Shown here one piece after another: positions 11,012-20,927 of a DNA stretch of 64,000 nucleotides (position 1 is its first letter; the number at the start of each line of letters is the position of its first letter). The position numbers and the translations under genes are program-made. The notes beneath the pieces were generated by a model. That model made no database searches and had not been told where the DNA came from. It saw only the letters and a list, made by a program, of their open reading frames with translations. The stretch is taken from contig NW_005199363.1 of NCBI RefSeq assembly GCF_000372725.1, forward strand, positions 259,031-323,030, read 5' to 3'. This DNA is from Emiliania huxleyi CCMP1516. Taxonomy: Eukaryota; Haptophyta; Isochrysidales; Noelaerhabdaceae.

Positions 11012-11760
11012 TCCCTTGCCCCCTACTCGCACCGGTTCTCCATCCGCATCTTTCGCCGGGCGCCAGTCAAGTCGCCAAAGCAAACCATAAAGCTCGGTCT
11101 CCGCGCGGCTGGCACGGACACGCGCATGGAGGCGAGCAGCGGCCACCGCAGCCAGCTGAGCGCCGTGCCCTCCGCCAGCGAGAGGCGCAGCACCTGAGGC
11201 AGAGGCGAACTCTCCCCTCCTCCTCCGCCTCCGCTGCCGCCTCCGCTGCTGCCGCCGCCGCCACCGCCGCCGCCGCCACTACCACTGTCGCAACTTCCGC
11301 GGCCGCCTGCGGCGGCGGCGGCCTCGCCCACAGCCGCCTGCTCAAAGGCGCCCAGCCATCCCTCCACCATCGCCTCGGAGAAGCGCGAGCCAGCGCAGCC
11401 GACGAGGGAGAAGCGGTGCGCAAACGCGTCCGAGGCGGAGAGGGAGCGCGTCTCACCGTTCAGGGAGCGCGCCTGCAGCTCCGGAAAGTAGAAGGCATCG
11501 CGCTCGTCGTAGAGCGCCGCCGGCGGCGCCTGCAGCGTGAGCGGTTCGCGGTTGCGCACCGCGTCACGGATCTCCTGCATCGTCCGCTGGTGCGTCTTCC
11601 AGTCGCTGTCCAGCACCTTGCGCGACGCCTCGAGCTGCGCCTCGGAAGCCTCTCGCCAAGCGTCGTTCTTCTCGCGGAGCCGCGAGCCAATGCTCAACGC
11701 GCGCCACTGCAACCGCGGTCGGGCGCAGTAGCGGAGGCCGCCGCGACTAGGCAGCGACAT
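10704..11760 (-). CDS. ATP10-like mitochondrial ATP synthase assembly factor
   Basis: Two exons. Exon 1 (11033-11760) begins MSLPSRGGLRYCARPRLQWR, a basic, probably mitochondrial presequence. It continues with a helical region (SRLREKNDAWREASEAQLEA), TLVGCAGSRF-like text (RFSLVGCAGSRFSEAMVEGW), a Gly/Ser low-complexity insert, and SFMVCFGDLTGARRKMRMEN. The intron (10819-11032) holds a long GA microsatellite. Exon 2 (10704-10818) encodes YLGYVCLVDPSGVVRWHVHS and ends LRALLPR. In the ATP10 family the C-terminal GYV.LVD....RW motif is diagnostic. Yeast Atp10 chaperones Atp6 into the FO sector at the inner membrane. The Gly-rich insert is unusual. Confidence 0.7.
10905..11008. repeat. (GA)n microsatellite in ATP10 intron
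   Basis: About 100 bp of nearly pure GA dinucleotides, preceded by AGAAG units, inside the single ATP10 intron. Length is likely polymorphic. Confidence 0.9.
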
Positions 11761-11786
11761 GGCGGCAAAAAATTATTGCGTTCGCC

Positions 11787-11809
11787 ACATCGAAGGCTAA
11801 GCTCAAAAA
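11787..11809 (-). promoter_or_regulatory. 23-bp upstream element (copy 2)
   Basis: Exact reverse-strand copy of the element at 5965-5987. It ends 26 bases before the ATP10 start codon at 11760. Position and orientation relative to the gene match the first copy, which fits a core-promoter or transcription-start element. Confidence 0.4.
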
Positions 11810-12465
11810 TTTGCTGCCACCCCCGAGCAGGGCAAAACGACAGCCTCCTTCGCCCGCCACAGAGGAAGTCATCCTAATAAGGCAATCGAATCCGCTAACA
11901 CCGTAGTGCTCGCCGACACAACCATCATCCCCATCGCAGAGTGCAGAAAGAAGGAGGGGAGGTATGTATGTGTAAGACCCACCGGCCGACCCCCGCGGCG
12001 GCGGGATGCCACTGCGGGTGCCGCTGCCGGTCGTGCCGGTGTGACGGTGCATCAGGCACTGTGTCGGGTATCCCTGATGCACCTTAATCCTTATGCCACC
12101 GTCGGGCATGCGCATTAATGCTCGGGGGGGGGGGGGCGCACAAGACAGATGAAGGTTTGTGAACTCTCAGAGATCGGTACGTTCGGTGTGGCTCACCCTC
12201 CATGCCGTGAACAGGCGCTTTATCCACCCTATATTCTTCTCTCGTTCCTCTGCCCGTGCCTTGGTCTTGTCGTTGTTTCGCACCCATGTCTGTATGGCAA
12301 TCGAGGCTGCCTTCCCCACTACCTGTAGTTCACTCGTCACCTCTCCCGCGAGCTCCCTTCTCTTTCTTTCGGGTATGGAGTCCGTGAGTGCGGGTAGCGT
12401 GCAGGCAATCACGGGCGCTATTTTGTCGTACTCCTCTGGGAGAGAAAACAAACAAACCACGGGGG
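11810..12465. other. Intergenic region between divergent ATP10 and PPR genes
   Basis: No supported gene. It holds a G run at about 12123-12136 and presumably both promoters. An open frame continues upstream of the PPR start but lacks family features. Confidence 0.4.
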
Positions 12466-12475
12466 AATTCTTTTT
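12466..12475 (+). promoter_or_regulatory. AATTCTTTTT start-proximal motif (PPR gene)
   Basis: This exact 10-mer lies 16 bases before the PPR ATG. The same decamer precedes other genes at 30553-30562, 39674-39683, 37321-37330 (minus) and 43642-43651 (minus), and is conspicuous in such GC-rich DNA. An initiator or core-promoter role is inferred. Confidence 0.45.
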
Positions 12476-12491
12476 CTATCTTTATCTCGCA

Positions 12492-12596
12492 ATGTTGCTG
12501 CTCGCGACGCTGAGCTTCGCGCCTCCCCGCAGTCCAGTAACGCCGGCACGTCCGCTAGCGCTGGTGGTCCGAACCTGTGATTCGCTGGCGGTCGCC

Positions 12597-12659
<63 letters not shown>

Positions 12660-14388
12660 GCGCAGCGCTCGCCGGCCAACTCCGAGCGCGGCGGTGGCGG
12701 CGGCAGCAGAGCGCAGCGATCTGCGCCTGCCGCGCAGCGCAACACGACGCAGGGCCGCATGCTCGCCACGGCACTGCGGCTGCAGGTGCTGAAGCCGCAC
12801 GCGACGCTCTCATGCATCGGCGAGGCGCTCGGCGGCTGGTCTCTCAGCCCGCACAACCTCACCTCGCTGCTGCTGGTGCTGAAGCGGCGGAGGCGGTGGC
12901 GGCAGGCGCTGCTGCTGGTGGAGTACGCCCAGGCGAGCGGCGTGCCGCTGCGCACTATGCACCTCAACCTCGCCATCTCTGCCTGCTCGCGTTCGGCGCC
13001 GCGCCGCGCGCTTGCGCTCTTTGCGCAGATGGGGAGCGGTGAGGGGCTAGCGGGAGGGGTGGCGCCGGACGTGGTGTCGTTCAACGCGGCGATGGCGGCA
13101 GCGGCGGCGGCGGGCGACGAGGAGCGCGTCCACGAGCTCCTCGACACGATGAAGGAGGCGGGGCTGTCCCCGTCCGGCATCTCGTACAACACTGCAATCT
13201 CGGCGTGCGCGCGCCGCGGCGACTGGGAGGGCGCCCTGTCTTACTTTCGCGAGATGGAGCAGCGGCAGGTCGCGCGAAACACAGTGACATACACTGCCGC
13301 GATCGACGCGTGCGCGCGGGGCGGCGAGCTTCAAAAGGCGATCACGCTCTTTACGTACATGGAGGCTCGCCGCCGCCGCCAGCAGACGCCGCCGCCAGCA
13401 GACGGCCGCGCCGCCGCACGGCCCCCTCTCCCCACCACGCGGCTTGTGTGCGGTCAGGTCGCCGGCATCAAGCGCAACCCGGTCACGTACTCCGTCGCCA
13501 TCTCTGGCTGCTTGCGCAATGGCGAGCCCCAGCGCGGCCTCTCTCTCTTCGAGCAGATGCTCGAGCGCAAGGTCCCTAGTGATTAATGAGTCATTAACTA
13601 GCGATTAATTCGTTATCAACTAGAGCTCGAGCGCAAGGTGCCGCCCGACGCGGTGGTCTACAACGCCGCCATCTCGTGCGCTGGCCAGCTCCGCATGCCC
13701 GAGCGGGCGCTCGCCCTGCTGTCGGAGATGTCAAACCAGGGGCTGCGCCCCACCGCCGTCTCCTACGGCGCTGCGATCGCCGCTTGCGAGAAAGGCGGAG
13801 ATTGGCGGACCGCCCTCGGCTTGCTCGACCGCATGGAGAAGCGCGGCCTGCAGCGCAACACGGCGCCCCCTCTCCTCCTCTCCGTGTCCCCTCCGGCACT
13901 CTCTCGGAGCCTCCTCGGGCTCTCCTTGCAGGTCGTCTTCTCGTCGGCAATCTCCGCCTGCGGCAGCGGCGGCCAGTGGCAGCGCGCGCTCGCGCTGCTG
14001 GCAGAGATGGCAGAGCTCGGCGTCGAGCAAAACACGATCACGTACAACGCCGCCATCCAGGCTTGCGAGCGCGCGGGGCAGTGGCGCGAGGCGATTCGGC
14101 TCTTCGACGCGATGGAGGCGACGGGGGGAGGTGGGGAGGGGGGGCGAGAGCCGCGCGTCCACTCCCCGGACTTGCGACCAGGCGGCCGACGTCAAGCGCG
14201 ACAGCATCACCTACAACGCCGTCGTGCGAGCGTGTGAGAAGGGCGCGCCGAGCACCGCGCGTGGAGCCCCACCCCCTCCGACAGCTCTCCCCCCTCTGAC
14301 CGCTGCCGGCCTGTCGCGGTGTCTAGGTGGCCAGTTCGAGCTAGCATACGACTACATGCGCGCCTCCGCCAGCTTCGACTCGCGCTGA
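12492..14388 (+). CDS. Pentatricopeptide repeat (PPR) protein, probably organellar
   Basis: Start ATG at 12492 (MLLLATLSFAPPRSP), giving a Ser/Arg-rich leader with a CAG-encoded poly-Ser run. About nine 35-residue P-type PPR motifs follow, such as SPSGISYNTAISACARRGDW, RNTVTYTAAIDACARGGELQ, PDAVVYNAAISCAGQLRMPE, PTAVSYGAAIAACEKGGDW, QNTITYNAAIQACERAGQW and RDSITYNAVVRACEKG, ending YDYMRASASFDSR. Introns: 13572-13637 (GT-AG, bounded by a 15-bp direct repeat), about 13862-13931 (GC donor), about 14120-14189, and about 14247-14326 (GC donor, EKG/GQF junction). A further optional intron lies around 13370-13457. PPR proteins bind organelle RNA and act in processing, editing or translation. Confidence 0.85.
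12599..12658. repeat. (CAG)n trinucleotide repeat, poly-Ser
   Basis: About 20 CAG/AGC units in frame with the PPR protein, encoding serine. Probably length-variable. Confidence 0.9.
13559..13639. repeat. 15-bp direct repeat bounding PPR intron
   Basis: GCTCGAGCGCAAGGT occurs at 13559-13573 and 13625-13639, spaced by 66 bp. The AT-rich filler between (about 13574-13624) has small inverted repeats and is unlike the GC-rich exons. Removal of 66 nt joins LERK to VPPDAVV in frame. Confidence 0.75.
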
Positions 14389-15058
14389 CGCCCGGCGGAC
14401 CTCCGGGGGCATGCCCCCCTCTCCCATTGCGTGCCGTGTGGGACGGCTTGCGTCCCGGTCGATTGGCGCCGCCGCCTGACGAGGTACTCCGCGCTGGGGG
14501 TTTGCATGAGGGTCCAGTGCGCGCTCTATCCGTCTCGTCCGGGGCCGGGGCCGCGGTTGCCGGTTCGCGGTTGCCCGGTTCATGTGTGTGTCTCTGGTCG
14601 ATTATTGGTTCGGTCCTCCACTCTCCACACAAAAATGAACAGCATGTGATCGCGCGCACAGCACACAACACAGTGAGGAACAACAGTCCGTCGCCTCGGT
14701 GTTTGACGACAGTCGACACTCGTGTGCGCGTGAGTGTCCTCTGTCCACCTGAGAGTGTCACACCACATATACAAAAGAGAACCGCTTCGCGCGCACGCTC
14801 GAAACCGACACGGGACACGCCCGCCGGCGGGGGGCGCTGCCGCCCCACCGGCAGTGGGCCCCAGGTGCTGCCGCAGGTCGCCACGACGCGACTACGTTAC
14901 TCTACGTAGCGACCACAACCCCCCCCCTGCTGCCTCGACACACGCGCATCAGAGCGCCCACGGCAGCGCCACATGCGGCCTGTCTCCCACCACCCTCCCC
15001 CTCATCCCATGCCCCCACTGAACAGTCGTCCTAATCCGCTCCACGGTAGGACTGCCTC
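14389..15058. other. Intergenic region, 3' ends of convergent genes
   Basis: I see no coding region I would support. It presumably holds the PPR 3' UTR and that of the membrane-protein gene. Confidence 0.4.
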
Positions 15059-16105
15059 CTAGATCTGATCCGAGAGGAGGGTCGCAGCGTCCGCCTCGTC
15101 CGCCTCGCCGCCGGTGCTAGTGTAGATCTTCGCGCCAGATAGGGGGTTGATGAGATCCTTGAAGGTCGGCTTCTCGACCGACTCGCAGCAGAAGGTTCCC
15201 AGGGGGGGCAGCTTGAGCCCGATGAGCCAGACGACGCCAATCTCGCACGCGAGGACCGGGGAGGTGAGCGCCAGGCAAACGCACCCGAGACCCGCGGCCG
15301 ACTTGTTGCCCGGCTTCGGGCCGACGCTGCGGACAATGATGTAGGGCCAGATGGTGAAGGCGAAGCCGACGAGGGAGCACAGGATGAGCGGAATGGCCAG
15401 AAACCACTTCAGCGGCTGCGTGAAGCAAGCGAGCGCCGAGAAGCCGGGGCTGGACATTGACCCAAAGTGGCTTGACAGGTCGAGCTTCTCCGCCACCGAG
15501 GTTGCACCGGAGGGGCCCGCACCGGACTGATCGTCGCTCTCTGACTCGCCGCAGAAGATGTTGGCGAACGAGCCCTTGAAGGCGGCGAAGGAGGAGAAGT
15601 CAATGCTGAACTTCTCGCCATTCTCGCCGTCGGGGCCGTACCAAGTGAGCGGGACGGCCTTGTAGCCCGTCATCTTGAAGATGCAGTACTCCTCCAGCAT
15701 CAAAGGCATGAAGAGCCAGAACAGCACGTCGCTGGCCGCCGTGAGAAATTTGCCCGGCTTCCCGCCGGCCACCTTTGCCGCGTCCTTGCCCGCCGACACC
15801 CAGAAGAGGAGGGGCGACGAGAAGACCAGGCAAATGGCGATGAGCGGTGCGAGCAGGATGATGAAGCACCACTTGAACATCTGGATCGGCACGCACAGCG
15901 GAGCACACTTGGGGCAGGCGAACTTCCCGCACTGCTCATCCCAGTCGGGCGTGAGCGAGCTGGCGTCTGGCATAGACAGCGAGCCGGCGTCTGGCATAGA
16001 CGGGAACGCTGCGGTGCGCGACTTGACGGCCGGATTTAGCTGGCTGCGCTTGAAAGCCACGTACTTTTTGCTTGGCTGAGCCGTGGTGGGCACGGGCTTC
16101 GACAT
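15059..16105 (-). CDS. Cys-rich multi-pass membrane protein, 348 aa, unknown
   Basis: Uninterrupted frame starting MSKPVPTTAQPSKKY. A short internal duplication (SMPDAGSL / SMPDASSL) precedes the Cys cluster CGKFACPKCAPLC. Hydrophobic segments follow: MFKWCFIILLAPLIAICLVF, VLFWLFMPLMLEEYCIF, WFLAIPLILCSLVGFAFTIW and GLGCVCLALTSPVLACEIGV. The spacing suggests four to five membrane spans with a hydrophilic central loop (SESDDQSGAGPSGATSVAEK). I do not recognise the family. It is intronless, unlike most neighbours. Confidence 0.65.
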   Translation of the reverse strand: MSKPVPTTAQPSKKYVAFKRSQLNPAVKSRTAAFPSMPDAGSLSMPDASSLTPDWDEQCGKFACPKCAPLCVPIQMFKWCFIILLAPLIAICLVFSSPLLFWVSAGKDAAKVAGGKPGKFLTAASDVLFWLFMPLMLEEYCIFKMTGYKAVPLTWYGPDGENGEKFSIDFSSFAAFKGSFANIFCGESESDDQSGAGPSGATSVAEKLDLSSHFGSMSSPGFSALACFTQPLKWFLAIPLILCSLVGFAFTIWPYIIVRSVGPKPGNKSAAGLGCVCLALTSPVLACEIGVVWLIGLKLPPLGTFCCESVEKPTFKDLINPLSGAKIYTSTGGEADEADAATLLSDQI

Positions 16106-16355
16106 CGGCCTTTCGTGGGCTGGAAGCAGGAGCTTGGCAGACGATAAGGAGGCGCGCGAAATCGAGAAAAGACGCAGAACACCCGGCGGGGCAGACAGAT
16201 GGACATGCTCAGAGAATATGCACGGTCTCGGTCGTGTGCGCTTTCTCCGCCCTGCCCGTAGGTCTCAAGCGCAGCCTGCCGCGTTTCTCTCTTCTCTCGC
16301 AGACAGATTGTGTGTGCGAGTCTCAAGACGCCGCGCCGGGCTTCTCCAACACCTT

Positions 16356-16562
16356 TCACGAGGAAGACCCGGCGCTGCCCGCAAGGAAGCCCATCTTTGC
16401 GAGCAGTTCACGGTACCAGCCCGAGACAGCCATGCGCACGAAAGGCTCCAGGTCGCGGTCTGGAGAGTCTGCGGCGGAGCGACCGGCACGCTCGACAACC
16501 TCGGTGGCGAAGTGCTCCAGTGAACGGATGTTGCCCAAATGTGCCAGGATTAGGTTGCTCAT
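16356..16562 (-). CDS. Short frame after F-box gene, possibly its C-terminus
   Basis: 68 codons, MSNLILAHLGNIRSLEHFAT to LLAKMGFLAGSAGSSS. Composition is protein-like (amphipathic helices), and the start overlaps the F-box stop by 4 bases. In a eukaryote this is more likely a spliced or frame-shifted extension of the F-box protein than a separate gene. Confidence 0.3.
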   Translation of the reverse strand: MSNLILAHLGNIRSLEHFATEVVERAGRSAADSPDRDLEPFVRMAVSGWYRELLAKMGFLAGSAGSSS

Positions 16563-17395
16563 CGCGAGCTCCCAGCAGCGGCGGAGAGAGAGTCGCCCGA
16601 GTTGCCGGTGGTGATGCGGGTGGCGAAGTAATCCGAGCCGAGGCGAGTATACAGCTTGTTCGCGCTTGTGCCAGGCTGGAAGCAGGTCGACAGGTGGCGG
16701 TACGCGTGATCAAAGGTGGCCGTCTTCGGGTGAGCACGCGTGAGCTCTTGCAGGTCTCGCACCGCAACTGAGTAGGTGGTGAGCAGCACGCCACCGCTGC
16801 AGCTGCGGATCATGTGTCTGCGCTGCGCCGGCGGGACGGTCTCGTCAGCGACGGTGACGTCGAGCCTGCTCAGGGAAGCGATGGACTCGCGCCAAAACTC
16901 GCACGCCTCCTTGTGAGCGATGATCAAGTGTGGGCCCACGTTTCCCGCGACCAGCCGCGCCAGCAGTCCGATGATCGGCGCGGCACGCCCGCTGTCGTTA
17001 TCCTGCACATGCCCCGGCAGCCCATTCTCGAACATCGTGGCAAGCCGGCACACCGCGGGGTGGACGCCGTGCTCTCCCCCGAGCAGAGCCCGCTTGCCGG
17101 CCGTCGTGAGAAGGTTGCGAATGGGTATGGCGTTCCACGACACCGTGTGCCTCGACACCCTGCCGCTGAGAAATGTAGCGTAATCTACGAGCGTCTTGAA
17201 CGCGGACGAGTCGGCGACGCAGGCGGAGAAGCGCGCACGCGCCATCGTCGCGTCGAGCGAGGCGGCGGCAGGTCCGCGCCAGCGACGGGAGACCTGCTTC
17301 GCATTGAGCAGGTCTTGAAGAGGTAGCGGTGCGAGGATCTCGTTGAGGAGCTCGTCGGTGCTCAGGACGGCGTCGACGCTCATGATGCTTCGCAC
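16559..17395 (-). CDS. F-box-like protein
   Basis: Frame begins MRSIMSVDAVLSTDELLNEI (a second Met is at codon 5), followed by LAPLPLQDLLNAKQVSRRW. This fits an F-box: helical, with an L..LPL.dLL.a..VsrrW core at residues about 10-45. The remaining 230 residues (for example IIGLLARLVAGNVGPHLI, ATFDHAYRHLSTCFQPGTSA) show no repeat I recognise. F-box proteins are substrate receptors of SCF ubiquitin ligases. The frame ends in an ATGA overlap with a downstream 68-aa frame that may be its continuation. Confidence 0.6.
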   Translation of the reverse strand: MRSIMSVDAVLSTDELLNEILAPLPLQDLLNAKQVSRRWRGPAAASLDATMARARFSACVADSSAFKTLVDYATFLSGRVSRHTVSWNAIPIRNLLTTAGKRALLGGEHGVHPAVCRLATMFENGLPGHVQDNDSGRAAPIIGLLARLVAGNVGPHLIIAHKEACEFWRESIASLSRLDVTVADETVPPAQRRHMIRSCSGGVLLTTYSVAVRDLQELTRAHPKTATFDHAYRHLSTCFQPGTSANKLYTRLGSDYFATRITTGNSGDSLSAAAGSSR

Positions 17396-17818
17396 TGACG
17401 GCTGACGAGTCTTGCGGCGGCGCGCGCGCTTCCGGCCACTGGGTTCGGACTTTTTGCTGGGCAGGAATTCCAGGCGGGTAGGGGGTTTTGCAGCGGGAAA
17501 GACACGCAGCTCGCGCGCATCTCCCTCTTAACCCACCTCTAACATCACAATAGGGAATTCCTACCAACCCACCTCGAGACCATACCCCCCCGCCTGCTGA
17601 CAGACCCAGCCTTCCGCCGACGGGACCATACCCCCCCCCCCCCCTCGCCCCACCGCCGGCCGCCTTACTGCTAGGCTCCACGTACCACGAGGAGGCTGCA
17701 GACACCGACACTTAGGACACGCACACTTAGATACGCGCGGATGGCCGCCGTCTTCCACGGTGCTAGTCTAGAAGTAGAGCGCGGCGGCAAAGTTGGCAAT
17801 CGCCTGGCGAGCGGCGGG

Positions 17819-18693
17819 CGCGGCACCCGCTGAGGGAGGGTGTAGAGGATGTAGAGAGTGTAGAGCGCTGTAGAGCTGTAGAGCTGGAGAGCGCTGTAGA
17901 GCTGTAGAGCTCTACATCCGCCGCGTGACGATGCGCCTCCGTTGTAGAGCGATGTAGAGGCGCTCTACAACGTGAAATCTCTACAACAAACTCTACATCA
18001 TAAGCGGCGAACGAGGCACGGTCGCTCTCCGACATGAGGCGCGTTGCACTTGCCAGTGCTGCCCTGGCCTTCTGTCTGCCCGCCCAATGGGTAGGAGGTG
18101 CCTCTGCTGCTATGGCATGCCTCACGGCTGCGACTGGCCGGCGCCTCGGCGCGTCAGCTCGGCTCGGCGTAGCGATAGTGGCCAGCGCAACTCGCCTGGA
18201 CTCAACGCTCAGCCAGGAGCTCCCGCACGCGCTGGCGCGAGTCATGGCTCATGCAACGCTCAACAATGATCGCCTCGCCTCGCGCAAATGCGACCGTCCT
18301 CGCAGCCGACAGTCCACCGCCTGCTACAGGAGCACTGCGACGAATGCGGCACCGGCGACGCATGGCAGGCTGGTCATGACGCAGTTATAGGGTGTTGTGT
18401 GCCGTCGGAGTGACTCTCTGTGTGTCAGGGATAGTCAGGGCTGTCCATCAGAGCTCCAGTAAGCTCGGAGACACCCCATTAGCGCGGCTCGACCTCTTTG
18501 AGTCACTGCCTTCCCGGCGGTTTGGCTGTAGAGCCTCTACAACAAACTCTACAGCAAAATCGCGCTCTACATCGCTCTACAACGGAGGCGCATCGTCACG
18601 CGGCGGATGTAGAGCTCTACAGCTCTACAGCGCTCTACATCTCTACAGCTCTACAGCGCTCTACACTCTACATCCTCTACACCCTCCCTCAGG
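17819..18693. mobile_element. Foldback element with ~170-bp inverted arms
   Basis: Left arm about 17819-17998 and right arm about 18527-18693 are inverted copies. Both are built from TGTAGAG/CTCTACA words and share the core ATGCGCCTCCGTTGTAGAGC. Outer ends match as well (CTGAGGGAGGG / CCCTCCCTCAG). The roughly 530-bp centre has one open frame (18034-18390, MRRVALASAALAFCLPAQWV), which looks like a signal peptide but has no known domain. No transposase is present, so this is a non-autonomous foldback/MITE-like element or a long hairpin locus. Confidence 0.65.
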
Positions 18694-19244
18694 GCACCCG
18701 CGCCGGTCGCTCATGCTTCGACTGACGGGCTGACGAGTTCTTGCGCAAAGCCGCATCCGCTTCACAGCTGCTACTGTGGGAAGAGCCCAGGGAGGAGCAG
18801 CGCGAGCTGGTCCGCAAGACCCGAGCCCCCGCGAGGTTCACAGCTGGTCGGCTGGGTGGGGCCATACCAGACAGGGCGTGCGTTCTGCGTTCTCGAGGCC
18901 ACGAGATACGTGAAAAAAGAAAATGGTCTGGCCTCAGGGATCCCAGGTCTGTGTCTTGATCTGCTAACAACATACCCAACACGATCCCAAGGTAGGGGAA
19001 AGAAAATAAAAGAAAAGCAGACGACAGGCGAGAGGGGCGGCCTCTGGCGGTAGCGGTAAAGGCGCAGCGAGGTGTGAACGCGGTCGGCCTGAATCTCTAC
19101 CGCGCGCCTGGGGCCGAGCGAGGGGCGGCCATCCATCCCTTCGGCCGCGCGTGCTGGCCGGTTGTGTCGTGGGCCGTCCGCGTTGTCGTCTCGAGGCTGT
19201 CGTCTCGAGGCTCTGCTCTCTCTCTCTCTCTCAGCCACATCGCC
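18694..19244. other. Upstream region of FkbM-type gene
   Basis: Contains an A-rich stretch (GGGAAAGAAAATAAAAG at about 18997) and CT runs just before the next start codon. The CT run ending in CAG at 19233 could be a 5' UTR splice acceptor. No gene is supported here. Confidence 0.35.
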
Positions 19245-20087
19245 ATGGACCCGCTCTGTGCGGACGTCCTCGAGCACCTTCCGACGACGCCGGACGGCCA
19301 GCTGCACCCGCACCACTACTTCACAAAGCGCCGCAACGCGGCGGGCGCGCTCCTGTGGGACGCGCTCGTCAACGAGCGCTTTAACGGCCTCGGCTCTCTG
19401 CTGCCAGAAGGGAACTGCACGATGCTCTACGTGGGTGCGAACGTCGACGGCTTTGACGGCCGCGTCGTTCGCAAGCGGCACCGCTGCTTTGTGCACATGC
19501 TCGAGCCGGTGCCCTCCTTCTACGCCCTCCTCGCCCGGCGCTTTCATCGCGAGCCGGGCTTCGCGCTGCACAACTTTGGCGTCGGCAACCGATCGACGAC
19601 GATGCAGCTGACGGGGCGCACGGCCGGGCAGGGCACGTCGTACCAGTCGGCCGTGGCCGTCTCGGACCCCAAGGACGCGCAGCGGCGGGGGAGCCAGCTC
19701 TTGCGCATCCTCGCCCTCGAGGAGACGCTGCGCACGCTGCAGCTGAGGCGGGTCGACCTGCTGCACCTCAATTGCGAGGGCTGCGAGTACGAGCTTCTCT
19801 CCTCTCTCACGGCCCGCAGCGCGCTCGCGCAGCGCTTCGGCGTCGTTCAGTTTGGGACGCACAACTACCCCGGCGACGGCGTGCGGACGATCGTGCCGCA
19901 GTACTGCGCCATCCGGCGCGCCCTCAGTCGCACGCACGCCCTGCAGTGGGGGACGCCGTTTGTGTGGGAGAGGTGGACGCGGCGACGCGAATGCCTCGCC
20001 GCGAGTGACTGTGGCACCTCTCCCTCGCGCCGAGCGGGGCCGGGGGCTCACAGCAGCAGGACCAGGAGCAAAGCCGCGACGCACTGA
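19245..20087 (+). CDS. FkbM-family SAM-dependent methyltransferase-like protein
   Basis: Start taken at ATG 19245 (MDPLCADVLEHLPTTPDGQL); an upstream in-frame start would add 57 low-complexity residues. The Rossmann motif is replaced by MLYVGANVDGFDGRVV, followed by HMLEPVPSFYALLARRF (the motif II acidic residue), FALHNFGVGNRSTTMQL and, near the end, RVDLLHLNCEGCEYELL, the classic FkbM signature (D.lh.D.EG.E..vl-like). The C-terminal tail is Ser/Arg-rich. FkbM enzymes O-methylate sugars or small molecules; substrate unknown. Intronless. Confidence 0.75.
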   Translation: MDPLCADVLEHLPTTPDGQLHPHHYFTKRRNAAGALLWDALVNERFNGLGSLLPEGNCTMLYVGANVDGFDGRVVRKRHRCFVHMLEPVPSFYALLARRFHREPGFALHNFGVGNRSTTMQLTGRTAGQGTSYQSAVAVSDPKDAQRRGSQLLRILALEETLRTLQLRRVDLLHLNCEGCEYELLSSLTARSALAQRFGVVQFGTHNYPGDGVRTIVPQYCAIRRALSRTHALQWGTPFVWERWTRRRECLAASDCGTSPSRRAGPGAHSSRTRSKAATH

Positions 20088-20497
20088 CAGTGACCGGGGT
20101 AGATAGGGCCGTCATGCTCGCCCGATCGGAACTCTCAGAAAAATGTGGGTGTGTGTGTGCGTGTTGTGTGCGGCCCCGCCTGTGGGGTGCGGCTGCGTGA
20201 TATATACGTACCGATATCAGATATCAGAAGACAGAGCGGACGAGGAAAAAACGCCACAGGCTGCTCTCTCGTGAACAGCACCAAGCCGCACCTTTCACCC
20301 TGCATCGGCGTCCGCCCCGCGCTCCGCGGAGGGTACGCCGAGCGCCGCCGCCGCCGAAGCTGCCGCCGCCGTCGCGGCGGCGGATGCCTCCGCAAACGCC
20401 GCCCCAAACCAGCTGGGCGGCGGCGGAGGAGGAGGAGGAGGAGGCCGAAGCAGCGAGTACGCGCCTCCCTCCGCCCCCGGCTCGCGCTGGCTCGCGG

Positions 20498-20867
20498 CTA
20501 GAGCAGCGTGCCGAGAAAGCACGAGCAGGGCGTGCACCTCGTCGCACCTGCGGCGGCGGCGGCGAGGCGCTCCTCGGCGGCGGCCGCGTGCAGGCGGAGA
20601 GCGCCTTTGGCGGCCTCCTCGCCGCACCTCGTGGGGAAAAGAGCGTCGAAGCTCGTCTGCATCAGCCCAGTATACGAGTCCCACCCGCCCTCGCTGCAGC
20701 CCGCCTCGCCGCAGCCCGCCTCGCCGCACCCGCTGCCGCAAGCGCCACGCTCGCCGCCGCACGAAGGGCCCGCGACAGCGCCCTCCCCTCCAGCCGGCCC
20801 GCCTCCGGCCAGCAGCGGCTCTGCGCCCGACCCGCCAACTCGGCGGCAAGACGCGCCGTTCCCAGCC

Positions 20868-20927
<60 letters not shown>

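Noticed and set aside
16356-17395. Overlapping two-gene operon (ATGA overlap)
   Set aside because: Operon-style coupling is not expected here; a continuation of the F-box gene or a sequence error is more likely.
18034-18390. Signal-peptide protein inside the foldback element
   Set aside because: Only the leader-like start is suggestive; the rest has no motif. Described within the element instead of as a gene.
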